NCBI GenBank assembly: GCA_947475765.1
Contig: CANJMM010000006.1
Coordinates: 1-58,598 of the forward strand
Length of the DNA stretch: 58,598 nt
Direction of reading: 5' to 3'
Source: Legionellales bacterium
GTDB taxonomy: Bacteria > Pseudomonadota > Gammaproteobacteria > Berkiellales > Berkiellaceae
The notes under the pieces: model-generated
Seen by the model: only the letters and a program-made list of their open reading frames with translations
Told to the model about the DNA's origin: nothing
The model's database searches: none
Shown: piece after piece, positions 35,828 through 44,694 of the stretch
How the letters are laid out: each line of letters begins with the position of its first letter
How positions within the stretch are numbered: position 1 is the stretch's first letter
Translations under genes and position numbers: made by a program

Positions 35828-36571
35828 ATGAATTTATCTTATCGTTGTGCAAAACTTGAATTTAAGCTAGCTTGGCTACTCGTCAGTATGATTACTATGG
35901 GGGCATTTTTTTCCCTTGGTATGTGGCAACTTCAACGCTATCAAGATAAACAACTCTGGCTTGAAACACAAGCTGAGCAAATCATCGAAGGTCTATTCTT
36001 AGAAGATTTTATTCTCTATATCGATAATAAAATAAAGGGGAGTACCCCTGGCTATGAAGTCTTTCAAGCTTTTCAGCTAAAAAACAAAACTTCCCCCTCT
36101 CAAGCTGTCTTAATTTCTAGAGGCTGGATAGCGCAACCTAAAAATAGCCAAGATAATTATGATAGAAAAAAACTGCCTGATATCCCGCTTTTTAATGAAA
36201 AAACGACTCTGCATATCCTGCACTTAAAAACGCGTTCTATTAAAAGCCTACCCCCTAAATATGGCCTGACCCATTTTGATCTTCCTCAAAGTACGGCTCC
36301 GCTCAGCATTCGGGCATCAAGATTAGACATTCCTGAAACACAAAATTTTGTCAACAATCATAAGCAAGGATTAAAACTTAACTTAATTTCTGATTATTAT
36401 CTTTCTCTGCCTAAAACCTCTGCCTATCAACTTACGCCCTTGCCCGATGTTAAAACTTGGCTAAACCCACATAAACATTTAGGTTATGCAATGCAATGGT
36501 TTTTATTTTGTTTGATTACGGTCTTTTTATTTATACGATTTGGCATAAAAATAAATCAAAATAAGCCTTAA
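35828..36571 (+). CDS. SURF1 family cytochrome oxidase assembly protein
   Basis: A 247-residue protein with a transmembrane helix at each end (about 12-32 and 218-236) and a periplasmic domain between. FFSLGMWQLQRYQDK after the first helix, VLISRGWI, and HLGYAMQWFLFCLITV at the last helix are SURF1 signatures. SURF1 aids insertion of heme a into subunit I. The middle is diverged relative to well-known members. AAGG sits 13 nt ahead of the ATG. It probably starts a second oxidase-assembly operon with the accessory protein, ctaA, ctaB and sco. Confidence 0.92.
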   Translation: MNLSYRCAKLEFKLAWLLVSMITMGAFFSLGMWQLQRYQDKQLWLETQAEQIIEGLFLEDFILYIDNKIKGSTPGYEVFQAFQLKNKTSPSQAVLISRGWIAQPKNSQDNYDRKKLPDIPLFNEKTTLHILHLKTRSIKSLPPKYGLTHFDLPQSTAPLSIRASRLDIPETQNFVNNHKQGLKLNLISDYYLSLPKTSAYQLTPLPDVKTWLNPHKHLGYAMQWFLFCLITVFLFIRFGIKINQNKP

Positions 36572-36652
36572 CATAAAGACGTCGAGAAAAAAAAGCAGTA
36601 AACTACATCCAGATTTATTCATAATTATTAATCATATACCATATAGGCGGCG

Positions 36653-37180
36653 ATGATGTTAGGTCGTTCAACTAAAAAAAATATTATTTTAATCGCTTTA
36701 TTTGCGCTTTTTATTTTACCTTTTGGATTAGCCTGGCTGATTTATCACTCTCCCGAGGCCCACACGCTCTCTAAAAAAAATCAGGGTGAATTATTAGCGC
36801 CCTCTTACAACTTAGCAAGCCAACACTGGCAAGAAACGCAAACACAAATGAACTTAGATCCCTTGCCCCTAAAAGGCAAATGGGGTGTTTTGCTGATAAG
36901 CTATCCTCCTTGTCATCATGCTAATCTTCAGCTCAATCCTGCTATAGCAGCCAGATGGGCAGAATTAAACAAAGTTAAAATTTCCTTAGGAAAAGATCAA
37001 TCACGGCTTCAGTTAATTCAAGCCTTTCCAGGGCTTAAAAATCCTTTAGGTCAAGAAGAAGGCCATTTATATGTATTCGATCCCTTGGGAAATTTGATTT
37101 TACATTATCAGCCCAATCAAGCGAGCCGAGCGATTCGACAAGATTTAAAACAATTGCTTCATGCTTCACAAATTGGATAA
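36653..37180 (+). CDS. cytochrome oxidase-associated thioredoxin-like membrane protein, degenerate Cys motif
   Basis: A 175-residue single-pass protein: helix about 10-30, then a periplasmic domain. Position between SURF1 and ctaA, and the segments KVKISLGKDQSRLQLI, LYVFDPLGNLILHY and DLKQLL, match the accessory protein found at this place in Pseudomonas-type clusters (PA0111-like), which looks like a shortened Sco/thioredoxin fold. Those relatives usually carry two cysteines near the first strand; here I see a single Cys, C87, in YPPCHHA. So a dithiol function looks lost, though Cys plus two His could still bind metal. The start may be 36653 or 36656. Confidence 0.7.
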   Translation: MMLGRSTKKNIILIALFALFILPFGLAWLIYHSPEAHTLSKKNQGELLAPSYNLASQHWQETQTQMNLDPLPLKGKWGVLLISYPPCHHANLQLNPAIAARWAELNKVKISLGKDQSRLQLIQAFPGLKNPLGQEEGHLYVFDPLGNLILHYQPNQASRAIRQDLKQLLHASQIG

Positions 37181-37207
37181 AAATTTAAAATAAATAAATA
37201 ATAATAA

Positions 37208-38197
37208 ATGATAAAACATACGACCCTTGTTGCCTTAATTTTAGCCTTTATCGTTATCGTGGTTGGCGCTTATACGCGCTTAACCGATGCAGGCTTAGGT
37301 TGCCCAGATTGGCCAGGTTGTTATGGCCAGTTACTCGTTCCCGAATCTACCCCACTTTATCCTGACACGCCCTTAGAAATCCCTAAAGCCAAAACAGAAA
37401 TGCTACATCGCTATTTAGCATCGATACTAGGCTGTCTGATTTTAGGTATTGCCTTTTTAAGCCTCAAATCCAATGCGCTAGACAAACCCATTAAAATAAT
37501 CAGCCTAAGCCTAGTCGCTTTAATTTTAGCTCAAGGCCTATTAGGTATGTGGACGGTGACTTTAAAACTCTTTCCCCTTGTGGTCATGGGGCATTTATTA
37601 GGGGGCTTCTCTACTTTAAGCTTATTATGGCTGCTTTATTTAAGACTGCATAAACAGCATAAACCCTCTAAACCATATAAAACTCACCGTCATTTCAGGC
37701 AGAGCAGACATACGGGGCATGCTAAACTAAAATTTTTAGCGTTTTTTGCGCTTATTGCCCTTATCCTTCAGTTGGCTTTAGGCGGATGGACCAGTGCCAA
37801 TTATGCTGCACTGGCTTGCCCTGATTTTCCCACTTGTTTAGGGCAATATTGGCCAAAGCAACTCGATTTTTCTCCCGCTTTTAATTTACTGTCAGGGCTT
37901 GGCTTAAAATTTCCAACCCTAGGCATGGATAACGATGCACGTCTCACCATTCATTTTATGCACCGTTTATGGGCCATCCTAGTCTGTATGCTGACGGTTA
38001 TTTTGTGTGTTAAGCTTTGGCGAAATCAACATCCTCGTTTTGCTTTTTTATTATTTTTTATATTATGCCTACAAGTCACATTAGGCATTACTAATGTCTT
38101 AGGTAAATTGCCTTTAAGCATTGCCGTTATGCATAATGGCGTTGGGGCTTTATTCTTATTAAGCCTAATTACCGTGAATGTTAAACTCCGTGAATAA
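37208..38197 (+). CDS. ctaA: heme A synthase CtaA (COX15)
   Basis: Oxidises the C8 methyl of heme O to give heme A. The 329-residue, eight-helix membrane protein consists of two similar four-helix halves. VVGAYTRLTDAGLGCPDWPGCYGQ near the start is the family hallmark (quoted here as known); the second half repeats it as ALGGWTSANYAALACPDFPTC. Heme-ligand His lie in EMLHRYLAS, MGHLLGG, IHFMHRLWA and VMHNGVGA. A His/Lys-rich loop at about 148-175 (LHKQHKPSKPYKTHRHFR) is an unusual insertion. It overlaps ctaB by 20 nt. Confidence 0.95.
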   Translation: MIKHTTLVALILAFIVIVVGAYTRLTDAGLGCPDWPGCYGQLLVPESTPLYPDTPLEIPKAKTEMLHRYLASILGCLILGIAFLSLKSNALDKPIKIISLSLVALILAQGLLGMWTVTLKLFPLVVMGHLLGGFSTLSLLWLLYLRLHKQHKPSKPYKTHRHFRQSRHTGHAKLKFLAFFALIALILQLALGGWTSANYAALACPDFPTCLGQYWPKQLDFSPAFNLLSGLGLKFPTLGMDNDARLTIHFMHRLWAILVCMLTVILCVKLWRNQHPRFAFLLFFILCLQVTLGITNVLGKLPLSIAVMHNGVGALFLLSLITVNVKLRE

Positions 38198-39056
38198 TTT
38201 AAGACATTATTATCAGCTCACCAAACCTAAAGTGGTTTATTTAATGATAATCACTGCCTGGGTGGGCATGATATTAGCCATTCCTGAGTATAATCTTGGT
38301 GTTTTAAAAAAAATGATGTGGGGTACGCTAGGCATTGCCTTAAGTGCTGGCAGTGGCGCCGTTTTTAACCATTTAATTGAACATCATATTGATGCCCGAA
38401 TGGATAGGACACAAGCACGCCCAGTTGCCTCGGGTAAACTCTCACCCAAGCAGGCCACTTATTTTGGGCTAGTCATGGGCCTATTAGGCTTAAGTTTATT
38501 AGCCATATTTACAAACATCACTGCGGCTATACTCACTTTTTTATCTTTATTTGGTTATGCTGTTATTTATACGGTATATTTAAAACGCAGTACCCCACAA
38601 AATATTGTGATTGGTGGCGCAGCTGGCGCCGCCCCACCCTTACTGGGTTGGGCGGTTATTTCTGGCACGGTAGATCCCCATGCTTTGTTGTTGGTGTTAA
38701 TTATTTTTGCCTGGACTCCTCCTCATTTTTGGGCCTTAGCCATTCATCGCAGGCAAGAATATGCCAAAACCCCTTTGCCCATGTTGCCGATTACGCACGG
38801 GGTAAAATACACCAAATTAAATATTATTTTATATACCTTATTGCTGATTTTGGTTTCTGTTTTACCCTATTTAACCCACATGAGCGGTCTGATTTATTTA
38901 GTAGCCGCATTGGGCTTAGGGGCAGGCTTTCTTTATCATGCTTATATACTTTATTATGCACCCGATGAAAAAAACGCGATGGCCACTTTTGGCTATTCTA
39001 TTTTATATTTATTGGGTTTATTTGTTGCATTGCTCTTAGATCATTTAATAATTTAA
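38178..39056 (+). CDS. ctaB: protoheme IX farnesyltransferase (heme O synthase) CtaB
   Basis: Transfers farnesyl diphosphate to heme B to make heme O, the substrate of CtaA. This UbiA-superfamily prenyltransferase has 292 residues and nine helices. The first Asp-rich motif is in NHLIEHHIDARMDRTQARP, the second part is VYTVYLKRSTPQNIVIGGAAGA, and FAWTPPHFWALAIHRRQEY is a heme O synthase signature. The start overlaps ctaA by 20 nt. In E. coli the corresponding gene is cyoE; ctaB suits an aa3-type cluster. Confidence 0.96.
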   Translation: MLNSVNNLRHYYQLTKPKVVYLMIITAWVGMILAIPEYNLGVLKKMMWGTLGIALSAGSGAVFNHLIEHHIDARMDRTQARPVASGKLSPKQATYFGLVMGLLGLSLLAIFTNITAAILTFLSLFGYAVIYTVYLKRSTPQNIVIGGAAGAAPPLLGWAVISGTVDPHALLLVLIIFAWTPPHFWALAIHRRQEYAKTPLPMLPITHGVKYTKLNIILYTLLLILVSVLPYLTHMSGLIYLVAALGLGAGFLYHAYILYYAPDEKNAMATFGYSILYLLGLFVALLLDHLII

Positions 39057-39070
39057 TCATTAGGTAAAAC

Positions 39071-39712
39071 ATGACTGCGCTGAATAAAAATACGATTTTT
39101 GTTATTCTGATTTTAAGCTTGGCCCTTGGCATTGGTCTCTGGCGAAATAAACACGCCATAGGGGGGCCTCAACATGCAGGGACATTAGGCCAAATCAAAC
39201 AAGTCAAAACCCTAACGCCCTTTCATTTAACCGAAGTGGTCTCGGGTAAGGCTTTTACGGATGCAGATTTAAAGCAAAAATGGTCTTTTGTCTTCTTTGG
39301 CTATAGCACTTGCCCCGACATTTGTCCTAAAACCATTGGGACATTGAATCAAATTGCTTCGGCCTTACCCAATCAACCTTGGGTACAATATTTATTTATC
39401 AGCATTCATCCTGAAAAAGATACCCCTCAGACCTTGTCTGCCTTTTTAATGCAAGCAAAATTTCAGCCTTCTATTATAAAAGGCCTAACTGGGGATAAAG
39501 CCCAAATTTTAGATTTAGCGCGTCAAATTGGTATCTTTATAGATGAACATCCTAGTCAACCTGAATTATCTGGGCCAATTGAACACAGTGGCACCATTGT
39601 TTTGCTCAACCCTAAAGGCGAATTAGCAGCGATATTTAGTAACTCAGATAGCCCCGCGCATATTGCGCAGGACTTTAGAAAACGCCTTAAACCTACTATG
39701 GCAAGCTATTAG
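39071..39712 (+). CDS. SCO1/SenC family copper chaperone
   Basis: A 213-residue membrane-anchored thioredoxin-fold protein that metallates the CuA centre of subunit II. A helix at about 7-23 precedes the domain. The copper site is CPDICP (Cys-x3-Cys, STCPDICPKTIG) with the distal His in IEHSGTIVLLNP. ISIHPEKDTPQTL is also conserved. It lies 14 nt after ctaB and completes the oxidase assembly set. Its stop overlaps the convergent gene at 39709 by 4 nt. Confidence 0.95.
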   Translation: MTALNKNTIFVILILSLALGIGLWRNKHAIGGPQHAGTLGQIKQVKTLTPFHLTEVVSGKAFTDADLKQKWSFVFFGYSTCPDICPKTIGTLNQIASALPNQPWVQYLFISIHPEKDTPQTLSAFLMQAKFQPSIIKGLTGDKAQILDLARQIGIFIDEHPSQPELSGPIEHSGTIVLLNPKGELAAIFSNSDSPAHIAQDFRKRLKPTMASY

Positions 39713-40914
39713 ATCTGAGTGCGAGACACCATTGCGGCTGCTGCCACCGCGCTGCCTGCAGCAGCAGAGGCAAGCGTCAACATCACTTGGCCACGACTTT
39801 GCCCAGGAAATAAAGCACGTTTGGCTCTAAATACCCCATAACACACTAACCCACCTGCAGCTGCACCTACTACCATTGCGGGCGCTAAATGCGAGGCGGG
39901 CACCTTAGCCAAACCTGTTTGGGTTAAGCCTGCCTTTAACATATGGCCTAAAGCGTTTTTAGCACAATCGCCCAAGCCCTTTTCTGATATTTCTCTCAAA
40001 ACAGGTCCTGTCCAATTATTTTTCAAAGCCTCTTCAGAAACAACGCTAGCCATAGGCGTGAGATAATTCGTCATAACATGCCCATAAGCAGACTGATAAG
40101 CAGACTGTGTACAATGCTTCCAACCCGAAGTATCAACACACTCGCGATATTGTGAGAGCCTCTCTACGCCATACATGCCATAACTTAAGCTTGTATCAAT
40201 GGCTTGATTTATAACTTGATTTATCGCTTTAATCGATTCCATTGCAAAACTTGCGCTACCCATCAACCAATTAGCATGTTCCTCTCCCTTTGCTTCAATA
40301 TAGGTTGCATTGCTCAAAGATCCAGGGAAAATTTCTAATTTCTCGTCGATAGGATTAGGCGCCCTACCACAAACCCATCCCAAGACACTTAGCACACTGC
40401 GAGATTGCGCCGCACAGCTCTCCTGCAAAGCCGCTAAGGTATATTCTCCTCCAGTACTATAAGCCTGATTTAAAAAAACGCCTAAATTTTTATCCCAAGC
40501 CCTTAACAAGCTTTCTGTATAAGGCGCAAAATAATGTGCCGCTGCTTTTTGCACCTGGCCCCCATCCCACACATAGCTTGTTAACACAGGTTTAATCGCG
40601 CTATCCCATAATTGCATAATGCCTATCAAATTTTTCCCTTGTTTATAACCAGGAATGCTTTCTAATAGCCTATCTATGCTTTTATATAGCCTATAGGGTG
40701 CTTTTATTGCGCTCATTGTCCAACCTTCAGGAGCAGGAGCAGGTGCGACTGGAGGAGGCACCGCCACAAAGGGCTTAACCAGCTTTGCTGCCACTAAGGC
40801 CTTCAAAGAGAAGGCGACTAAAGATCCAGAAAATGCCACTATCTGTGTGCTCATTTCCCGAGCCACCACACGAAATACATCATTTTTTAAATACGTTGTG
40901 AATATAAAACTCAT
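39709..40914 (-). CDS. unrecognised protein with hydrophobic C-terminus (candidate secreted or effector-like protein)
   Basis: I recognise no family. The 401-residue protein has a hydrophobic N-terminal segment (23-50), a Pro/Ala linker VPPPVAPAPAPEG, and a largely helical middle with Cys at 167, 182, 259, 268 and 317. It ends in two hydrophobic Gly/Ala-rich segments (about 344-362 and 377-396). Spaced Cys pairs suggest an oxidising compartment or metal site. AAGG precedes the ATG. It follows the terminator of the 41158-42894 gene, so it is probably transcribed alone. A 15-bp direct repeat lies 120-160 bp upstream. Membrane-active or exported function is a guess. Confidence 0.65.
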   Translation of the reverse strand: MSFIFTTYLKNDVFRVVAREMSTQIVAFSGSLVAFSLKALVAAKLVKPFVAVPPPVAPAPAPEGWTMSAIKAPYRLYKSIDRLLESIPGYKQGKNLIGIMQLWDSAIKPVLTSYVWDGGQVQKAAAHYFAPYTESLLRAWDKNLGVFLNQAYSTGGEYTLAALQESCAAQSRSVLSVLGWVCGRAPNPIDEKLEIFPGSLSNATYIEAKGEEHANWLMGSASFAMESIKAINQVINQAIDTSLSYGMYGVERLSQYRECVDTSGWKHCTQSAYQSAYGHVMTNYLTPMASVVSEEALKNNWTGPVLREISEKGLGDCAKNALGHMLKAGLTQTGLAKVPASHLAPAMVVGAAAGGLVCYGVFRAKRALFPGQSRGQVMLTLASAAAGSAVAAAAMVSRTQI

Positions 40915-41036
40915 GAGAAGATACCTTTTTTATCGTTAATTTATATATGCTTAAATGCATTCTTTTGTTATCAAGTGAGATAAGATACAAGAAGATATCA
41001 GCTATCTAAATTAAGTAAACAGGCTGACCCTGTCTG

Positions 41037-41072
41037 GCCGACGAACGGTAGCTTTAAGCCGACAAACGGTAG
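41037..41072. repeat. 15-bp direct repeat upstream of the 39709-40914 gene
   Basis: GCCGACGAACGGTAG (41037-41051) and GCCGACAAACGGTAG (41058-41072) differ by one base and start 21 bp apart, two helical turns. They lie between the upstream terminator and the unknown gene, where an activator or repressor could bind on one face of the DNA. It is GC-richer than the surrounding sequence. Confidence 0.6.
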
Positions 41073-41080
41073 GTAGAGCC

Positions 41081-41111
41081 AAAAAAAAAGCCAGGAGACC
41101 TCCTGGCTTTT
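41081..41111 (-). terminator. rho-independent terminator of the 41158-42894 gene
   Basis: AAAAGCCAGGAG and CTCCTGGCTTTT form a perfect 12-bp inverted repeat with a 2-nt centre (in practice a 10-bp stem and 6-nt loop). On the minus strand the stem runs into nine T residues. It lies about 50 nt past the stop. Confidence 0.88.
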
Positions 41112-41157
41112 CTAAAAAAATTAAATTTCTAAAAGACTGAAATAAATAAAGTGAAAA

Positions 41158-42894
41158 TTAAAACTCACCGCGCTGACGGCGTTTTCCTGGTTGTTGTTGC
41201 ACCGAAGCTTCAGCTTCATTCGCCGCGCTGCTCTCAAGAGGCATCGCGACAATGACTTCGAGCTCGCGCTCGCGACTAGGGCTACGACTAAAGACAAGTG
41301 GCGCACAACAATCTCTTAATGGGGATGCTGCATGCTCTGCCTCTGGCGCTACTTCTGCCTCAGGCCTTAATTTATAGGTCTCGCCTTTTAAATAAGCTTT
41401 AAATGCATTTTTATCTAAGTCATATCTAGCAGAAGTTAAATAAGCTTGATACTCAGGGCTTGTTTGATACTCTGCTAATCTTTGCTGATTTTGTTTAAAA
41501 TGCTCAATGGCTTGCATTTTTTGTGCTTGAGACAAACTATCAAACACCTGAGCAGGGGCCCATGCACCTAAATTCATCGGCAGATTTTGGGTTACTAGCC
41601 GAAATGCCTTATCAAATGCGGGAGCATCCTCAAAATCTACATTTTGAGCAATTTCACCGTTTGCCTGCAAATCTTTAAACACCGCTTCTAATGTCACAAC
41701 TTTTGAGACACAAGGATTTTGAGCTTTTTTTAATTCTGCGTTTAGGGCAGCTACCTCTACCTCAGGGTTATTGCTTGGCTTTTTAGCCAACATAGCCTCA
41801 ATAGGCAATGCGGCTATTTCTTCAGGCGTAATGGTTGTTTTAGCATAGCCTAATCCCATAAAATTATGCATCACATTCATTAGACCTCTAAAGGCACTTA
41901 AAGCACCAATGGTACTTAATATGCCCACACACGCTTTGAGTCCCAATAAAGCTTTAGGCACAGCTGTAATCATGGCAGCAAAATAAGGGATTTGGCTTAA
42001 AACCGAGATCATGCCTGTATAGGCGCCCATTGCACCTTCTATAGTCAAAAATAAGACGATTGCGGCTATAACCAAAGTTTTGGCTAATTTAATCTTATCA
42101 ATTTGCTTAGCTTTAAGGTTGTTCCAAGACAAAGCCCAATTATGTCTAATTAAAGTCTCAGCCTTATCCCAAAATTCAAATATCTGTACTGAAGCTATCA
42201 CATAGTAAGTTCCTATAGCCGCTAACAAGCCTAAATAAGGCGCTGCAGGTAAAAAAGCCAAGCCTGTGCCTATGGCCGTAATCGCCGCTACCGCACGTGC
42301 CATCCAGCTTAAAACCAAATGCAAGCGTTTTTCCCTCTCTGTTTTTTGAATGGTAGGCGTATAGTGCGTTTTTCTGCCACCCCCATAAGGATTAATCAAG
42401 CTATGTATGGCCAAGTCTTTCACAGTATAAGTGTCTGAAAGCACTGCTGGAAGAAAAACAATGTTCGATGCTTTAAGATATAAATCTGCAGCAGGCATTC
42501 TATCTACCGTGTAGATATTAATATTTTGCTTATTTTTTCTGGCGGTTTGGGCTAAATCAAACATCTTGTTATTTACTTGATGTGCCACTTGCGACAGATC
42601 TTCTCCCTTCACAAAAGTGCCATCGGTTTGACTTACTTCATATATCTGCTCAGGTAATAAAATAGCCGCTTCAAAAGGCGTTGCGCTATTATTCGCTCGT
42701 GCTAATTCATATAAATCGGGTACAAAAGCGCCTAAATAAACCAAGCGCCCATCCGAGTGCTTTGTCACCAAAGGAAAATAACATATTTCATAAGTACGTT
42801 GATCAGGAGCGGGTGAACTGGGTAAAGATGCTAACAAATCTTGCTTAAGATTTTGAAACTTAGCTAAAATGGGGGTAAAAAACTTTGAAGCCAT
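41158..42894 (-). CDS. unrecognised multi-pass membrane protein
   Basis: No family recognised. The 578-residue protein has a soluble N-terminal region (1-190) with mixed alpha/beta character. Four to five hydrophobic helices follow (about 193-212, 220-240, 271-292, 295-313, 315-333), then a 240-residue charged C-terminal region ending in a basic tail, PGKRRQRGEF. The tail also contains an acidic Ala/Glu-rich stretch (EAEVAPEAEHAA) and a CC pair. A strong AGGAG ribosome-binding site precedes the ATG, and a clear terminator follows, so it is a real, monocistronic gene. Soluble domains flanking a helical bundle would suit a secreted membrane-targeted effector, but no signal or motif proves this. 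Confidence 0.7.
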   Translation of the reverse strand: MASKFFTPILAKFQNLKQDLLASLPSSPAPDQRTYEICYFPLVTKHSDGRLVYLGAFVPDLYELARANNSATPFEAAILLPEQIYEVSQTDGTFVKGEDLSQVAHQVNNKMFDLAQTARKNKQNINIYTVDRMPAADLYLKASNIVFLPAVLSDTYTVKDLAIHSLINPYGGGRKTHYTPTIQKTEREKRLHLVLSWMARAVAAITAIGTGLAFLPAAPYLGLLAAIGTYYVIASVQIFEFWDKAETLIRHNWALSWNNLKAKQIDKIKLAKTLVIAAIVLFLTIEGAMGAYTGMISVLSQIPYFAAMITAVPKALLGLKACVGILSTIGALSAFRGLMNVMHNFMGLGYAKTTITPEEIAALPIEAMLAKKPSNNPEVEVAALNAELKKAQNPCVSKVVTLEAVFKDLQANGEIAQNVDFEDAPAFDKAFRLVTQNLPMNLGAWAPAQVFDSLSQAQKMQAIEHFKQNQQRLAEYQTSPEYQAYLTSARYDLDKNAFKAYLKGETYKLRPEAEVAPEAEHAASPLRDCCAPLVFSRSPSRERELEVIVAMPLESSAANEAEASVQQQPGKRRQRGEF

Positions 42895-43097
42895 GAAACC
42901 TTCTCCTAAAAATAAATCTCAACTATAAAAACATCCGCTTGTATCAATATTCCGCTTTAAGGGCCAACTAAATTCCATTTTTTCATACCGCGAAGATTAA
43001 ACTTACCATGGTTTTCTAACTAAAGAAACAAGCACGTTCATAATTATTTAAGGCAAATTGCTAAGTAAGCCGGCTGCCTATTAGTTTGTTTATTAAT

Positions 43098-43913
43098 TTA
43101 TTTATCTATTTTTTTATAGAAATGAGTAAGGGTCAGCACCAATATAAAACTAAGTGCTAAAACACAGACAATAGCAGGGCCGGTTGGCACATCTTGATAA
43201 TAAGACCATAATAGCCCCAGTAATACCGCGCTAATAGCCGCTATCATGGCCTTAAAAACAACGGCTTCTGGAGATCGAGAAAGAGGCCGCGCAATGGCCA
43301 CAGGCATAATTAACAAAGCCGTCATTAATAAAATGCCGACCATTTTTATGGCAACGGCAACCACCAAGGCTAATAACAGCATAAAAATAAAATTAAGTTT
43401 TTTAACTTTCACGCCTTCTACTTCAGCTAACGCTTCATGAACGGTCATCGATAATAAACCTGACCAGACTTTAAATAATACCGCCCAGATCAGCACTAAT
43501 AAGCCATAAATCAAGACCAGATCTGAAGGCAAAACCGTTAAAATATCCCCAAATAAAAAACCCATCACATCCATGCTTTGATTAGGCAAATAGGCTAATA
43601 AAACCATGCCTAAAGCCAAACTCCCATGGGCCAATAAGCCTAATAAAGTATCGCTTGCTAGGCTAGCATAATGGGGCAATCTTGTAAAAATCAAGCAAAA
43701 TAACAGGGCGACCACCACAAGCCCAATTAATGGCTGTACTTGCCATACCATCGCTAAAATGGCCCCTAATAATCCCGCATGGGCCAAAGCATCGCCAAAA
43801 TAAGCCATGCGCCGCCACACCACAATCGCCCCTAAAGGCGCGGCCATTAAGGCAATGCCTACGCCAGCGGCCATTGCTCGAATTAAAAAAATGGGTAAAG
43901 TCTCTAGTAGCAC
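43098..43913 (-). CDS. znuB: zinc ABC transporter permease ZnuB
   Basis: An ABC-3 family permease of 271 residues with about eight helices. RRMAYFGDALAHAGLLGA near residue 34, GVGIALMAAPLGAIVVW before it, and the late MVGILLMTALLIMPVAIARPL are conserved. VHEALAEVEGVKVKKL is the cytoplasmic coupling loop. With ZnuC and ZnuA it forms a high-affinity zinc importer. Manganese cannot be excluded from the permease alone, but the His-rich loops in the partners favour zinc. It starts immediately after the znuC stop. Confidence 0.92.
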   Translation of the reverse strand: MLLETLPIFLIRAMAAGVGIALMAAPLGAIVVWRRMAYFGDALAHAGLLGAILAMVWQVQPLIGLVVVALLFCLIFTRLPHYASLASDTLLGLLAHGSLALGMVLLAYLPNQSMDVMGFLFGDILTVLPSDLVLIYGLLVLIWAVLFKVWSGLLSMTVHEALAEVEGVKVKKLNFIFMLLLALVVAVAIKMVGILLMTALLIMPVAIARPLSRSPEAVVFKAMIAAISAVLLGLLWSYYQDVPTGPAIVCVLALSFILVLTLTHFYKKIDK

Positions 43914-44648
43914 TTAATTTCTCTCATGCTCATGGTGAGCGTGATCATGTTGATGGGTATAAAGCGCTAAATCATTGGCCACTGATCCAAATAAAGCCTG
44001 AAACGCCGGATCTTTAGAAACCATTGCAGGAAGCCCCTGGCAACAAATATGTTGTTGCAAACAAATCACTCTATCTGTTCCTGCCATCACAATATGTAAA
44101 TCATGTGAAACCAATAAAATGCCACACAAATATTTATCGCGAATATGTCGAAGTAAAGCATATAATTCTGCTTGCCCCATTAAATCAATGCCTTGAGCAG
44201 GCTCATCTAATACCAATAAATCGGGTTTTTGTAATAAGGCTCTGGCCAATAATACCCGTTGCCACTCCCCTCCTGATAAATGCCATACCATAGTATCTAG
44301 CAAAGAAAGGGGTATCTTTAATTCTGATAAAATTTCTTGCAAAGGCCGCTTAGCCTTGACCAAACCTAAAAAACGGGAGACTGTTAATGGCACAAGTGCC
44401 TCTAATTGCATTTTTTGAGGGGTATACCCTATTTTGATGCCTGGCTTAAGCCACACTTTGCCTTGGGCGGGTGAAAGTAAGCCTACTAAAATTTTAATCA
44501 AGGTCGATTTGCCTGCCCCATTTGGGCCAATCAACGATACAATTTCTTTTGGAAAAAGAGATAAGGCAATATTTTTTAAAATGACCTTGTTCTCTGCTTT
44601 ATAGCTTACGTTAATTAACTCAATTATTTCTTTTTTATCACCCGTCAA
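43914..44648 (-). CDS. znuC: zinc ABC transporter ATP-binding protein ZnuC
   Basis: The ATPase of the zinc importer (244 residues). Walker A is GPNGAGKSTL (about 40-49), the signature is LSGGEWQRVLLARAL, Walker B is LLVLDEPAQGID, and the switch His is in LLVSHDLHIVM. EPAQGID is typical of ZnuC. The C-terminus carries a His-rich tail (HQHDHAHHEHERN) that probably binds zinc. It is divergent from znuA across 156 bp. I could not find a convincing Zur box there, though Zur control would be expected. Confidence 0.95.
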   Translation of the reverse strand: MTGDKKEIIELINVSYKAENKVILKNIALSLFPKEIVSLIGPNGAGKSTLIKILVGLLSPAQGKVWLKPGIKIGYTPQKMQLEALVPLTVSRFLGLVKAKRPLQEILSELKIPLSLLDTMVWHLSGGEWQRVLLARALLQKPDLLVLDEPAQGIDLMGQAELYALLRHIRDKYLCGILLVSHDLHIVMAGTDRVICLQQHICCQGLPAMVSKDPAFQALFGSVANDLALYTHQHDHAHHEHERN

Positions 44649-44694
44649 ATAATTATCCTGCTATTTTATCTAATTTAATAAATTTAAAATTTAA

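Noticed and set aside
38648-38968. 106-residue plus-strand frame inside ctaB
   Set aside because: Out-of-frame shadow of a well-conserved prenyltransferase.
42895-43097. Possible hairpin terminator after znuB (GGC-rich pairing near 43053-43079)
   Set aside because: The pairing is short and imperfect and no T tract follows on the transcribed strand.
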